Shown piece by piece: positions 24,388-37,195 of a stretch of DNA of 64,000 nt (its first letter is position 1; every line of letters starts with the position of its first letter). The notes beneath the pieces are model-generated. The model searched no databases, was not told the DNA's origin, and was given only the letters and a program-made list of their open reading frames with translations. Where the stretch lies: positions 2,001,001 to 2,065,000 of the forward strand of contig JBAMJR010000085.1 of the NCBI GenBank assembly GCA_038501785.1, in the 5' to 3' direction. Source of the DNA: Myoxocephalus aenaeus. Its lineage: Eukaryota > Chordata > Actinopteri > Perciformes > Cottidae. The translations under genes and the position numbers were made by a program.

Positions 24388-27300
24388 CTGGAGCAGCCAG
24401 AGAGCAGAGAGGTATAGAGAGAGGGCAAAACCAAAAACACAAGAGCAAAATTGTAAGAAACAGTATGTTGATCTGCTGGGTCGTAAGCTGAATATGTTAG
24501 CATGCTCGACTATCTCACTAGCTTGCCACCAACAGTAGTAGCTTCACCTAGCATTTCTTTCAGAATTGAAGGGTTACTTTCAAAGCTCACAGTTAGCTAA
24601 TAATGAATAGCCATTAGCGAACTACATTGTTATTAATGTGGTTACGCTTGAAAAATCCCCAATATGCAACTATTAAACAAATCTGATGGAAGTCATATTT
24701 TATAACAAACTTGTTATTCGTTAGGTAACACTACATCTGATAAAAATCTTCTAGTTATTTCAGCCAACAAATTCTGTGGTGGGCCCTTTTACTTTCATAT
24801 TATTACACTTTCATATAAAAAATGACGATGATTTTCGAGTAATAAGTAAGACGGAGACTGTATCGTATTCATGCTAGAATGAAAAGCTTGGCAAGCTTAG
24901 CAAGGTGTCAATTTGAACACTTTTGGTTCCCAATTAACCTCTAGTGTGTGGTAAATATAGGCAAGTGTTGAAGTCACTTAGTATGCCGAGCAGCAGCCAA
25001 CAAGGCACTTATTGTTTTACTAATACTGCAGCATACTTGAAACATAAAATTCAAGCACTATAATTGGGGTCACAAAATCAGTGGTCTGTTTGCTGAAAAG
25101 CAGGTGGTAAGTGGGCGGGACAGGAAATCATTTTCTGAATGTGCGCCAAATTTTCCACTGACACCAGCGTAATGTAATGAGACACCTCTGATTACATTTT
25201 TTTCCAGCAAGATCTATTGCAAGCCAGAGCTAACTTGACCAGCCTTGTAGCAACCTGGCAGATAATTGGAGTGTGTGGAAGCTGTGTCAGGAGCCACAGC
25301 GTGTGTGGACACACACTGTGATCGCGGAACCAGCCAGCCATTTCTGACATTTGAACTTGATTTATTGTGGCTCTGCAAAATATGCAGCCGATGCACACAG
25401 TGAGAAAATATGCTGGTGCCATCACCACCAGGCGAGACACAAAACAGGTGACCGGGGTACTCTAGGCAGAAAAGACCATCACGGAAATGTTGAAAGGAGT
25501 TGAAGCAGGATAAGCAACTTTCTCTAAAATTGCCTACATTAGGTGTTTCCATGACATTCACATTTTCATTCAGCTTATCCCAGTTAGGACAATTTCACTC
25601 ACCAAGCACAATGGCCAGCATCTGAGTAGCCTTTTTCTCCCGTGCGTGCATGCTCCTGAATCGTGGATTATTGATGGAATGAGCCATCGGCCGCAGTGAC
25701 GTGTGTGTTCGTCCATTCGATAGATCCTTCACCTCGCAGCCCATCCTGAAAGAAGGCCGCTCATTCTGGTTGTTGTCTTCTGCCTCCTCTTCCCCTCGCT
25801 GCTGCTCCAGATCCAGCTCGGTGGGACCGCAGGAGGCGGGGCTTATGCTGCAGCAGTTATGCGTGTCCACTGGGGGCAGCATAGAGTTCTCCACCGGTCC
25901 CGTCTTTGGCCATTTGCGCCACAGGCATCCTGACAAAAGGTTGGGCTTAGAGGGACCTGAAGGCTCTACAGTCTGCTGTCGGGACAAATGATACCCAATG
26001 AGGAGATGCCATACAATCATCGCACATATATAATAATCTAATCATTGCAATAGTTTCCTTGTATGTTAAGTCATTAAAGCTGCACAAATTGATTTTAGGC
26101 GATGAACAATACATCAAGTGAAATATAGAAGGTGCCGGTTGTATAGATGAACCAGCTTCAGAATTATCACCAAATTCAGCCCCTGAGCTTTAATGTTTTG
26201 GTTCACTCTCAACAACAGGCAGCACATTTCAGCAAAACAGCTTTGATAATCCTCCACTGGATGCTACCTGCCATGCACCACATGACAGACAAAGTTAGCG
26301 GCTATCTGGTAACTTACACTCCTTTAGACTTAGTGAAGACCAAAACACGGTGTTCAAAACTGATTTCCTCTAAATATATGATGTTTTATGGCCTGTGACT
26401 CCTGGGTGAACTTTACCCTAATTATGACTCCGGTGTGAACTTTTCCTTACACAAAGGAAGTTCAGTTTAGGAGTCAAGTGATCTGCTATATCTGTATGTT
26501 CCAGACTGAAGACTGCAGACAATACACATCATGGTTGTTCTTATGGCTTAAAACATATCTATGGGATGACGGGAGGAAGGTTCACGATAAACGCAAGACG
26601 TCATGAGGGCTTCTGGGACTGTATTTTATGTATATAAGGGAGAGTCTCCGCTCGTTCGAAGACCAGTCTAGGATGTGCGATTTGTTAAGCATTATGTTGC
26701 ATTTCTGACTCTGTTCCTTCTTTGCAAAGAATAAATGTCCTGATTAATGATTTTACAACCGGTGTCGAGTAACAATTTTTCTAACATATGGCAAAAGGAC
26801 GGAATATTGGACATTTGACAGGTGTCAAGAAAGAAAGTAACACAAGCTTAAATGTCTCTGGTCAATGTGTACATGTTTGCTAATGAATTAATATGGAAAT
26901 AATGCGTAAATCTTGTGTTTTCAGCTTGTTCTGCTGTCTTAAATTGCCAAAAAGAAAAAAACTGCGGCTTTAACAATTGAATTTTAAGTAATCACAGACC
27001 TCATTTGGAAAATGTTAGACGCTGAGACTACTCCAGTGAGTCAAGTGGCACCTCCACTCCGAATTTTGAAATCACAGATGCACAGTTAACATTTGGCATA
27101 GATCATTGCAAATGCACTCTACAGCAAATATTTCCACTTTCTAAAACTCAGCAAATTCAGCAAATACAGCTCAAATGAGCCTTTTCCCCTTCGAGTGATA
27201 AGAAGCGACATTAAAGTTTTAAGTATTGTGTAATGTGTATTTTCAGTACAGCCCGAAACATACATTTAAATCTTCTCATCACACATTTTCCTCAGGGGAA

Positions 27301-30300
27301 AACTATACAGATCATTATTCTTGCCGCCTATGAGCAGTCTGTGGAATATGCAGGTGCTGCAGTGCGTCACCCACAGATTTTGATAATCTGACAGGTGACC
27401 AGGTGATGAAAGCCAACAAGCCAGGCTTTAGAATCGCAATTATCAGCTCCTTCTCAGACCCGGGGCTGCGGCCACACAGCAGAACGCCAAACTCAAGTGT
27501 GCATGATTATACACGGAGACAGGCTCACATGAAAAGCTAAAAACAGAACCACCTTGCACGCCACCGTGTCACAATACGCCAACACAGTCGATAAGAGAGT
27601 TAGTCAGGCTGCGTTCTGCAAAACTAGAGCACTGAAAAATGATCTATTCAAGAACGGTTGTGTTGCATCTCTAGTTTAAAATAGCACCTACCACTTTAAT
27701 CCTTATAGGGGACAAGTCTTGCTTTGCCTTGGGAGTCTCTTCTTGCAGACAGGTCTCCTAGGAGATGAAAGGATAGAGCATATTTTTCAGAGAAATACTT
27801 AAACTCCTCATCTTATCCAAACACCTCTACCACATCAATCTACAGGTACAGAAGGTTTTTGACATTCACTTGAAAAGTTCTTGATTAATCTCTTTGCCTC
27901 TCAGAGGATTGTTTTGTCAAACCTCCAAGAAATCTTGGTGAGCGTCTCAGAACGACATAAATTAGGACTCACATCTGTTATGTTTTGTCACTTCCAAACG
28001 CTGCGTGACTCCATTAAAGCTCACAGCAGAAATAAAGATAAGTCACTTCTTCATATCAATATCCCTCAGTTGACTGAGTCCTATTATGTTATTTTAAAAC
28101 ACACTTCCATTATAACTCTCTCAGTCTGATCTCCTCCAGGGCTTGGTTCTTACCCATGGATGATATCCCAAACTGAGGCTCAACCACAACCAATTATCTG
28201 TTAACTGCTGTTACGATAGAGGACTTGACTGTGAATTAGTGTGCAATGAAGGGAAAAATGGAGGGCACCACATAACACAGGAAGCTTCTGGAAATGGAAA
28301 TGCTGGTCATGTTACAGGATGTAATACTAATGTTATTTTATACACCAGATTTCTTTTAATAGAGTAGATACAGATGCACAGAACATGACCCGGGCTCTCC
28401 TTGCCCGAGGTTAAGAGATAACGCCGTCATTTATATGATATATGTAACTGTGACGAGTACTAGAGTGATGGATGTGATCAAAGACAGCTGGTTGAGAACA
28501 AAAGTCCAATTGCTTCTCAAAATGAACATAAATCCCTTAGCAGAGAGATCCTTCATATTTCATTGACCATATATATCAGTATATCTATCTATCCATCAAT
28601 CTATCCATACAACTCTCTGTCTCTTGTTCCTCTTGGCTAAACAAAAGTTGTTTGTGTTTATTTTTTCTATCCTTCTTTATCCTCCAAGAACTGATATAGT
28701 GTTGTGTAAATGACCTTAAAGAGACCAGCACAGAGAACGTTGTTAAACTGAAAATGTTTTACTTGACAAGCCATTTTAATTAAGAACAACTTCAGTTTTT
28801 TGGTGACAGCCGTGTCCTCTGCTCATAAACTGAACTATAATTTGTTTTAACACATTTCATCATGACCTGCGTTCATCTGAAAGGCCAATGACAAGCAGCC
28901 TACATTTAACTCTGAGTGTTATGGGACTAAAGCGTTTTCTTGAACTCTAATGAGGCTTTGGTGGAGGTTCGACAGAAAAGGTCCAAGATAAAGGTGAATT
29001 GTAATTTGCAAGTAATTATGAGTATAAAGAAAGTGAATGAAGGAAAGAGACTGTATCTACATGAGAAATACAAGGCTTTGGTTGAGGGAAAAAAACAGTT
29101 AATCTACAAAGAATCAGCTCATTAGGAACAAATAGCAATTTTATTCTGAGCATTTGGTAATATTATTCCTGCATTTTGGACCTTACACTATCAGATCTAA
29201 AAGGTTATGAAATGGTGGATAATGGTACAGTTCCTTGTACAATAATTCAATTAAAAGACAATCTTCATACATGGGTTTACAAGTTGTAACTGATGCCTGG
29301 ATTAATGGTTAATAAATAATGTACTAATAAGACAACTTTTCAGTTGACAGGATGTGAAAAATGTCACTGGTTCTTGAGTCATCAACAGTCAAGTAATTAA
29401 TAAGTCAATAATTAAAGGTCAAGGGCTTCTAATAAGCCAACCAATTTATACATTTATAAATCCAAATGTGTCATAAATATATGATAATACCCCATCAAGT
29501 CTGCAGTCATTAGTGTTAGTAGACATACATAAGTAATGAACAATAATACATATCTAGTCTGGAGTTGAAAAGGTAAGTAAGTCATAAATAAATGATAACG
29601 TCTGCAGCCGGAGTACCATAATTTAGTAAAAATGAAAACACTGACAAAGGAAATAAGATAATGGACTGACCACAGACAGCGGAGTTGAGCCTGGCTGCAC
29701 CTTCCTGCTGGCCTGGCCGAAGATGATCCTCTTTCGCCTCATCCTAAGGAAGACGTAGATGCGGATGTAGACCAGCAGAGTGACAATAAACGGCAGGTAG
29801 AAGGACACCACAGAGGAGTAGATCACAAAGTTGGGGTTGGAGATGGAGCACACCGTGGGGTCATCTGAGCCAAAAACAAAATATCATTATGCAAAACGGC
29901 CTAAAACTCACATGCGTCACTTATAGCCAACCTCTGACCCCGGTGAAAATAACCTTCATGACTTGTCTCCTTTCATATTCTGCATGCATACTAAATCACA
30001 CAGCAATGACTGTGTGGTGGAGGTGTGATTGATTTGACAATAATTGCGCCATTAAATCAGAAAAAGAGGCTAATTGAAATAATAATAGGGTGTAGATCAA
30101 TTTAGAATTAAATAGCTATCAAGTGAGCTAATAGTGCTGTAAATTGAAATATAAAAAAATTACTCTTGGCACAGCTGTAAAATGCATATTGCATGTCAGT
30201 GGCATGAACAAGCTTAATTGATTTGCCTCTCCCTGAATGTCCCACTGGATCAATACCACAATACACAGAGAAGAGAGAAGATAGAACAGACAGATAAAAT

Positions 30301-33300
30301 CTATTTCTAGCCATTCCAGACCACCTTCAGTTTCTAGATTCATATTGTTTAGTGAGGCACAGTTTTTGTCTAGCAGAGCTGTTCTTTATCAATGCCTTTC
30401 TTTTGAAGGGCGGTGAAGGACCCTAGACCTCATGTGAACCCACTAGTCCCTCCTTCCAATGTTGATGCGTGGTTGCATACTGACAAACAAGTTGGATTCC
30501 TGCAGCAGCCATTATTTTGCATTGATTGTAAGTGGACTAAACCAAATGGCCGTATCTCTGTTAGTAGCTTTACATTGTTTCTGACTAATGCCCTTGATTG
30601 TGTATGTGCAGTCATGTATCAGTGCTTATTAAAACTTGTAATCTCTTTATTCGTTTTATTGTTTGGTGGTTCATTCTTCGTCACACAAATGCAGAAGACG
30701 CAATTTCATTGGCACAGCAAGTAAGTTATTGTTCATTTATGTAGAACATGAATAATACCCCAAAAACATCAGTCATAATTATCAAAGACACACCATTTCT
30801 CCTCAGACAGTAACCTCATTCAACCCCCATTGCAATATTTGAAAGTAAAAAAAGGGAGACATTTTACCTTAATTTACCTTAGCTACCTAAGATAAGAAAA
30901 TATATGTTTTGCTTTTGCTTCGCATGTAGTTTGTGTTAGCAATGATACAGCTCATCATTAGCAGGTTGTGCATGCACAGTTTACCTAGATGATCAAAACA
31001 AGTGAGAGAAAATGTGATTTACACTTTTTTACTTGATTTTGTGGATGCTGTGATATGATATATGCAAAAATGTCCAGTGGCTTTAATACATTGCCCCCAA
31101 AAAGTCCCTGTTATTGCAAATTGAGACCAAATGACCTTCCCTGGTAACCTTGTAGTCAATGCATTTGAATAGTTAATATAGTATAAATGCTTATTTACAT
31201 TAACAAGTGAAACCACATGCGAACAAATGGTGTATACGTGTTTTTAAATGAGCTGATTCAAATGTATTGGTACTTCTGGACCATATTAGAATAACTGGGA
31301 CTTTGAGTTACAACTCTCCCCCTCAGCTGCTCCTGATTACGACCTGCACGATATGACATGAACGGCCATGTCTTTGAAACTCAACATGCTTCAGTTTATA
31401 ACACTTGAAGCATCACGTCTCATCATCAGTGGTCATTTTCTCATGCTTGACAAAGCTCAAAACAGAGTCACAGAAAAGATTATACGACATTTTCACAAGC
31501 TGAGTAGTACAGCCCATGACTAGTAAATTGACTGCTGAATTGAGGGAGTGCACCTCAACGTTCACCTCAAAATTCAGCTTTTTAGTGGGAAATGCAATCC
31601 AGACTGGAAATTCTGGATTGCATTTCATGTCCCACTAAAAAGCTGAATTTTGACCCTGATTTTCATATTAACACAGTGCCTTGAATTTTATTTTGCATCC
31701 TGCATAACATTGATTGTTCGCATCTCAAGCAAGATGGAGTCATAATGTCGTTGATCTGACCTGTGGTGTTGAAACCAAACAGCAGTGGACAGGAGACAGT
31801 GAAGGCCAGGACCCACACGGTGGCAATCATCATAAAAACTCTCTTCCTGGAGCAATGGGTGGTGTTGTAAAAGAGGGGCATCACCACTGCTGTGTACCTG
31901 CAGACACACACATAGTATTGTCGGCCCAGCTTTGAAAATATGTGCGTACAGAGAATAGTTGGTGACATTTGAATGAAGACAAAATTGCTGATATAGTACA
32001 GTAAAATGGAGTAATTAGAGTGAGAAAAAGAGCACCCTTGAAAAAAAAAAACCTGGACTTTAGTGATGCCAAGAAATGCACTGCTGAGAGAAAGCGGGTA
32101 ATATAAAGAACAACAATGGAGCAGAAAAACAGGCATTTCTATTTTTCTACATAAACAATTTGGGTATTCAGCAATAAACCAAGTGGAGCTTTGATTTAAG
32201 AGTTAATCAGCACACTGTACGCCAAGAGTATATAATGAGCCCAGGAAAACTAGGCTCGGAAGAGGCAGCAATTACGCTGGACCCCGACCCAAAATGGATG
32301 TGATGTTATGTTGTTTAGAGCCAGATAACTGCCACGATTGTTTATCCTCATCAGACTAATTACACTGGTACTTCTCGAGGCAAAATGCAGGGCACAGCCG
32401 TTCACTAAAAATACTCTTCCCTCGTGCAAAGCTGCTGCCTGGTTGAATGAGAGGGGAGATCAAAAAGTACAGTAGGTAAAACATTATGTACATGAGATAT
32501 TGATCAAGTGCTGCTTTAAGTTACATTTTTATTTGAGGACGAAACAAGGCTCATGTGTTCTGAGACGCCGCTCAAAACAGTACCTATGTTGTAAGCACTT
32601 GCACAAACACTTTCACCTTGACGTTAGATGCAAGAACCTCCTCGGAATAACCTGCTTCGACTCTTCCTTTTAACGGCCGACAAATCTTCCCAACTATCAC
32701 AAAAAAACGTAACGATTGCTATGAACTCATGAATAAACAATGCAGTCGCAACGGTAATGCAGGTGTGTTGAATGCTATCAGTGACACAGAATGCCCCTGG
32801 TGCCTCGCTTTAGTTCAGCACCTCACAAAGTATGTGGCGCTGTAGCGGCGTTGTTACCTCGTCCTATACTCAATCACAGAAAACCACAAGGCTCCAAAGA
32901 ACGTCGTCCCCTTCACTTAAACACACGTAACAGCAGGCATGTAACCATGTGCAATAAAAAAAATAAAAAAAGAAGGGTGTTTGGTACCTTTTATTGTCCA
33001 TGACCATGACCTGATTAACCATCTGCTCTGAGCATGCCATGTGCCTCTAAGTTCCCATTAGGACTTAGTCCTGGCTGCAAAGTGTTGTGTGTGTATGTGT
33101 GCTTGTGTGTGTGTGCGTATGTGCGTGTGTAATAGATTACAACAACTGGGGGCAGTATAGAAAAGTTGTAACAACACTGACGTAGTAAGTTGGTATGGTT
33201 ATAATGGAAGCAAACAGTTGCCTGTTTGCACATCCAGCAGTCACAGAACAACAATCATCATCATGGATTCGTGTTTCTGACCAATGTAAGTCTAATATTA

Positions 33301-35703
33301 TCGCTCCTTTAGCTCTTTTTTGGTCTCTAACAAATCCTGAGGAATATTTTGTATCTCTTTAGCTGCTAAATGTTCCGCCTGTTCACCAGCTAGACTCCAA
33401 CTTTGTCTCTTTGACGTTTGGTGCTGAGCAGGTACTTTACAGTGAGTTTTCAGAGCTATTTCACTGAAAAGCGCTGCCTGTTGCCGCTGGAAACAACATT
33501 ATAATGAGAATGATGAGAGTGAAACAAAACAGTAAAGTTTAAATGAGCTGACACTCACTTTAAAGCTCCGTAAAGCAAAGGGAAGCTGCAGACTGATGTG
33601 ATTCTCCTCTGTAGGTTTACCACTACAAGTTTTTACATTGTCGTTGGATAAATTGTTATTATATAAGCACCATGTGATACTATATAAACTGCAATTATTA
33701 TTTTTTAAACGAGATTTTGACAGTACAAGCCAGAGGCACGTAATTAGATAATGATAATGCAGAGCGAACTTATTTGTTGTTGTACGCAAGAGGTGCAAAT
33801 TCCTTATTAAATTTACAATTAATCAAATGACTAAAAACTAACATATTCAAAGTATGAATACATCCCGGAGAAAGCTCCGGTCCTTATGTAATTCCTAAGT
33901 AATCATATGTCGCCTAGTTGAACTCTTGATGCATGCAGGTTATAAGTTCAAAGACCGTAGTGAGCGATTAAATATTAACTGACACAAGAAGAAAAGTAAG
34001 CAAATAAATAATTAAAATACAAGATGCATTTTTACTGTATAGGTTCAAACGGATGCAAGGCACAGTTCCTCCTTCATTAATGCAAACAAATGCACAGCAA
34101 TTAAACGTAAACAGACCAGAGTCTGAAACTAGAACATCAAGTGTAATGTTTTTTGTCTCTTCCTCACAGTCTCTCATTCTGTCAACCACACACACACAAA
34201 TACACACTGACACACATGTATCAAGAGGATATGAGCAAGATGGGAAATATATTCTCTCTCCAGGGACGTTTTGAAGTATCTGTCAGGTGAGGTTAAGAAA
34301 TGAATAAGACCTTGAAACATGTAGATATGACATTTACACTAGAGGTGTCCCAGCAAATGTCTTTAGTCATAAAATATAACTGCAGCATGAAGGTAAACAC
34401 GCACACACACTGCACACTCACCTGTCAATGCTGATAGCACACAGGTTGAGGATACTGGCGGTACACATCATCACATCTAGCGTGACAAAGACGTTACAGT
34501 AGAGCCGGCTGAAAAGCCAGGCACCGCCGACCACCTGCACAGGACAGACAGGCAGATTATCAACGCACACGTTTCTGTTTCCCTTCTTCACCGTGAAGTG
34601 TGACGCACCTATTGAGCGCACACTCTTGCACATGTGACAGAAGGGCAAGGAAGAGCAGAAAATGCACACATGAAGATAGTTTCGCCTACGTTTAAAGGAA
34701 GGGTCAGGAAGAATAAGATGCCAAAGATGCTCCCATATTCACCTTGATAGTCAACGTGAGCGTCTATGATAATGTTAATATGAATTAGGCAAATGTATGC
34801 ATGAATTAAATATCTTTATGTCACTTGTTCTCAGATAACACAAGATGCAAGGGGCAACGTGTCAATGTCCTTTGATGATGCACCATTATGGATAACGTTC
34901 AATCATCCTCAAGGATATTTTTAATTTTGAAAGGACATTGACCACCCTTCTAAATACCCCAAACCTCCTCAGAGTAATGCTCAGGCCGACGGTTTTCCAT
35001 TATAGACTCCATGATGCCTGGTAATAACTGTCTGACAAAGATAAATGGGATCCAAGCTCCATCGCCTGAATGCTGAGCCCGAGATGGGAATACGCCTACA
35101 AAGAGAGGTGGAAGGCACACATGGGGGTATGCACAGGAACACACACACATATACGCATGCAAGAAGATGTAAATAGACAGCAAATTCTCTCACACAGAGA
35201 CCGCAGTCATCGCACATACACAGAGACAAATATACCAGTGTGGAAACATTCACTGCTGTCGTTCATTGCGTTAACACAACTCTCAATACAAACCTAACCA
35301 CATACCCATTTATGGTCATTCTCATTTTCATTCCAAGGAGCACTGGACTCATTTTACACATCAAAATCTGTTAACTTGACATGGTTAGTACCACTCAGTC
35401 TGTGAAACAGTTGCATAATGTTCTCCGCAAGCTGGGGACATTACGATTAAAAGATGTGGATGTTAAGCAGGCAGGGGGGATCAAATATGCAATCGAATTG
35501 CACGATGGGAAGTGCGGGAAAACATTATTTCTTGGGAGAAGTGACAAAAACTTATGTATGTTTCATGTATGTTTAATGTCACAGCTACAAAAATCGGAAT
35601 AAACTGTCGGTGCTGGTGAGCAACAAAGAACTTAGAAAACGATGAAAGTATGCAGATTTCTTTAACTGTAAAAACAGTATTCTATGACAATTACTAGTAT
35701 ATA

Positions 35704-35767
<64 letters not shown>

Positions 35768-37164
35768 AACTGGGACATGGCATATGGAAAATATCCTCTA
35801 TTTGGCTTTGCACTATAATTCTTTTAATCTAAATTGGTTTTCTTAGCAATAGAAATAAGACCAATACACACAGTATATATGCATAGCATGCACACAGTAC
35901 TTGTACTCCCTCACACAGAAAGACTGAGGTAGACATGTGGGCACATATTGAAAAGTGTGTGCGAGTATAATGATGGTGACTCAGTGAGGCTCGCAGACAC
36001 TTCATATCGACTGTGTTTGAACATTCTGTATGTGACCTATACTTTCACAGCCGTCAAGTCTACTAAATGTTTTTTGAAAAAATACCAAGCAGGAGCAGCA
36101 ATTATCAAGACGCTGGGACAGGAGATGGAGTGTCTGTCAGAGGGATCAGTTGTGTTTCAAGTAAAAATAGTGAACTACTATTTTTTAATGATGGTGAAAC
36201 AGGAGCAGATGACGAAGCCTTTTTTTAGATACCTTTCTTGACAAAAGTCAGAGGAATAACATGTTGACCGAAGGGTAAATCAGCAGGGTGTGCAGGAGTG
36301 CCTTTGTATCACTTAATCTTGTGTTTCCTGTCAGTTCTCCTTATTCTCCGCTTAATAAAACCCCACTGATAAAATCTTGGACTGAAAGAGGGGGTAAACT
36401 CTGTACTACAAATTAAGCTGCCGGATTTTTGCTGAGACCGAGCAGCATCCTTTAAGATGAACTGTGGAAAGTGAGCTCTCTGCCAGTACAAGTCATACAC
36501 CAACTGTGCCATCCAGGGATAAGATGGCTTGCTCAAGGGCACATGATTGGTACCTGCTGAGGAGTGTGGAGAGAGCTACTCAGTGACACACCTGCAGAAG
36601 CAAACCAGCAACCCTCTGGTCACAACAGGCTAATGCTCCATCCTTGTGATTAAAGCTCACAGGGTGATGGAAGTCTTTGCCTATAACTCTGGACTAATAC
36701 GCTTTTTTCTCCCAGTCTTATCCAAGACATCGTTGACCTTTACATTCCTGCTAAATTCATGAATATTATACCCTTGTGTCATACTATCTTTTAATGGCTC
36801 ATTCCTTAATTAATGTCTCCCCTATAATGAAAAAAGTAGCACATGCTCTAACAGCATGACTGCCTGCATGGAAGTTCAACCAACTCATGACTGAATCCAG
36901 ACACGGTTTCTGATGACCTAAGATTACCTTTCAGGATATAATTATGTTTAATTTGTCAGCTTCTGCTCACTGAGTGTGTTAATTTATTTTATTCTTTTAT
37001 GGTTGACCTGCTGTTGAATCTTCTGCACACTGTGAGAAATAATGCTTTCTGCTGACAGTGAGCAAACTTTGGGCAGCAGGGTGGCTGCTTGTTAAACATA
37101 ACTGGACTTCAACCAGATGATTTTTAGACCTCACGTTGAGCCAGACACTCGATACCCCCGAGCT

Positions 37165-37195
<31 letters not shown>

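Larger units (their letters stand above)
27758..34421 (-). other. drd3 introns between exons 2 and 5
   Basis: Apart from exons 3 (31761-31897) and 4 (29671-29864), this stretch holds an imperfect long hairpin (31567-31653) and part of a dispersed repeat (33273-33323). I see no further gene; the open frames within are short and unsupported. Confidence 0.65.

Noticed and set aside
23957..24538. 193-codon plus-strand frame
   Set aside because: It is the antisense shadow of drd3 coding exon 7 and its flanks.
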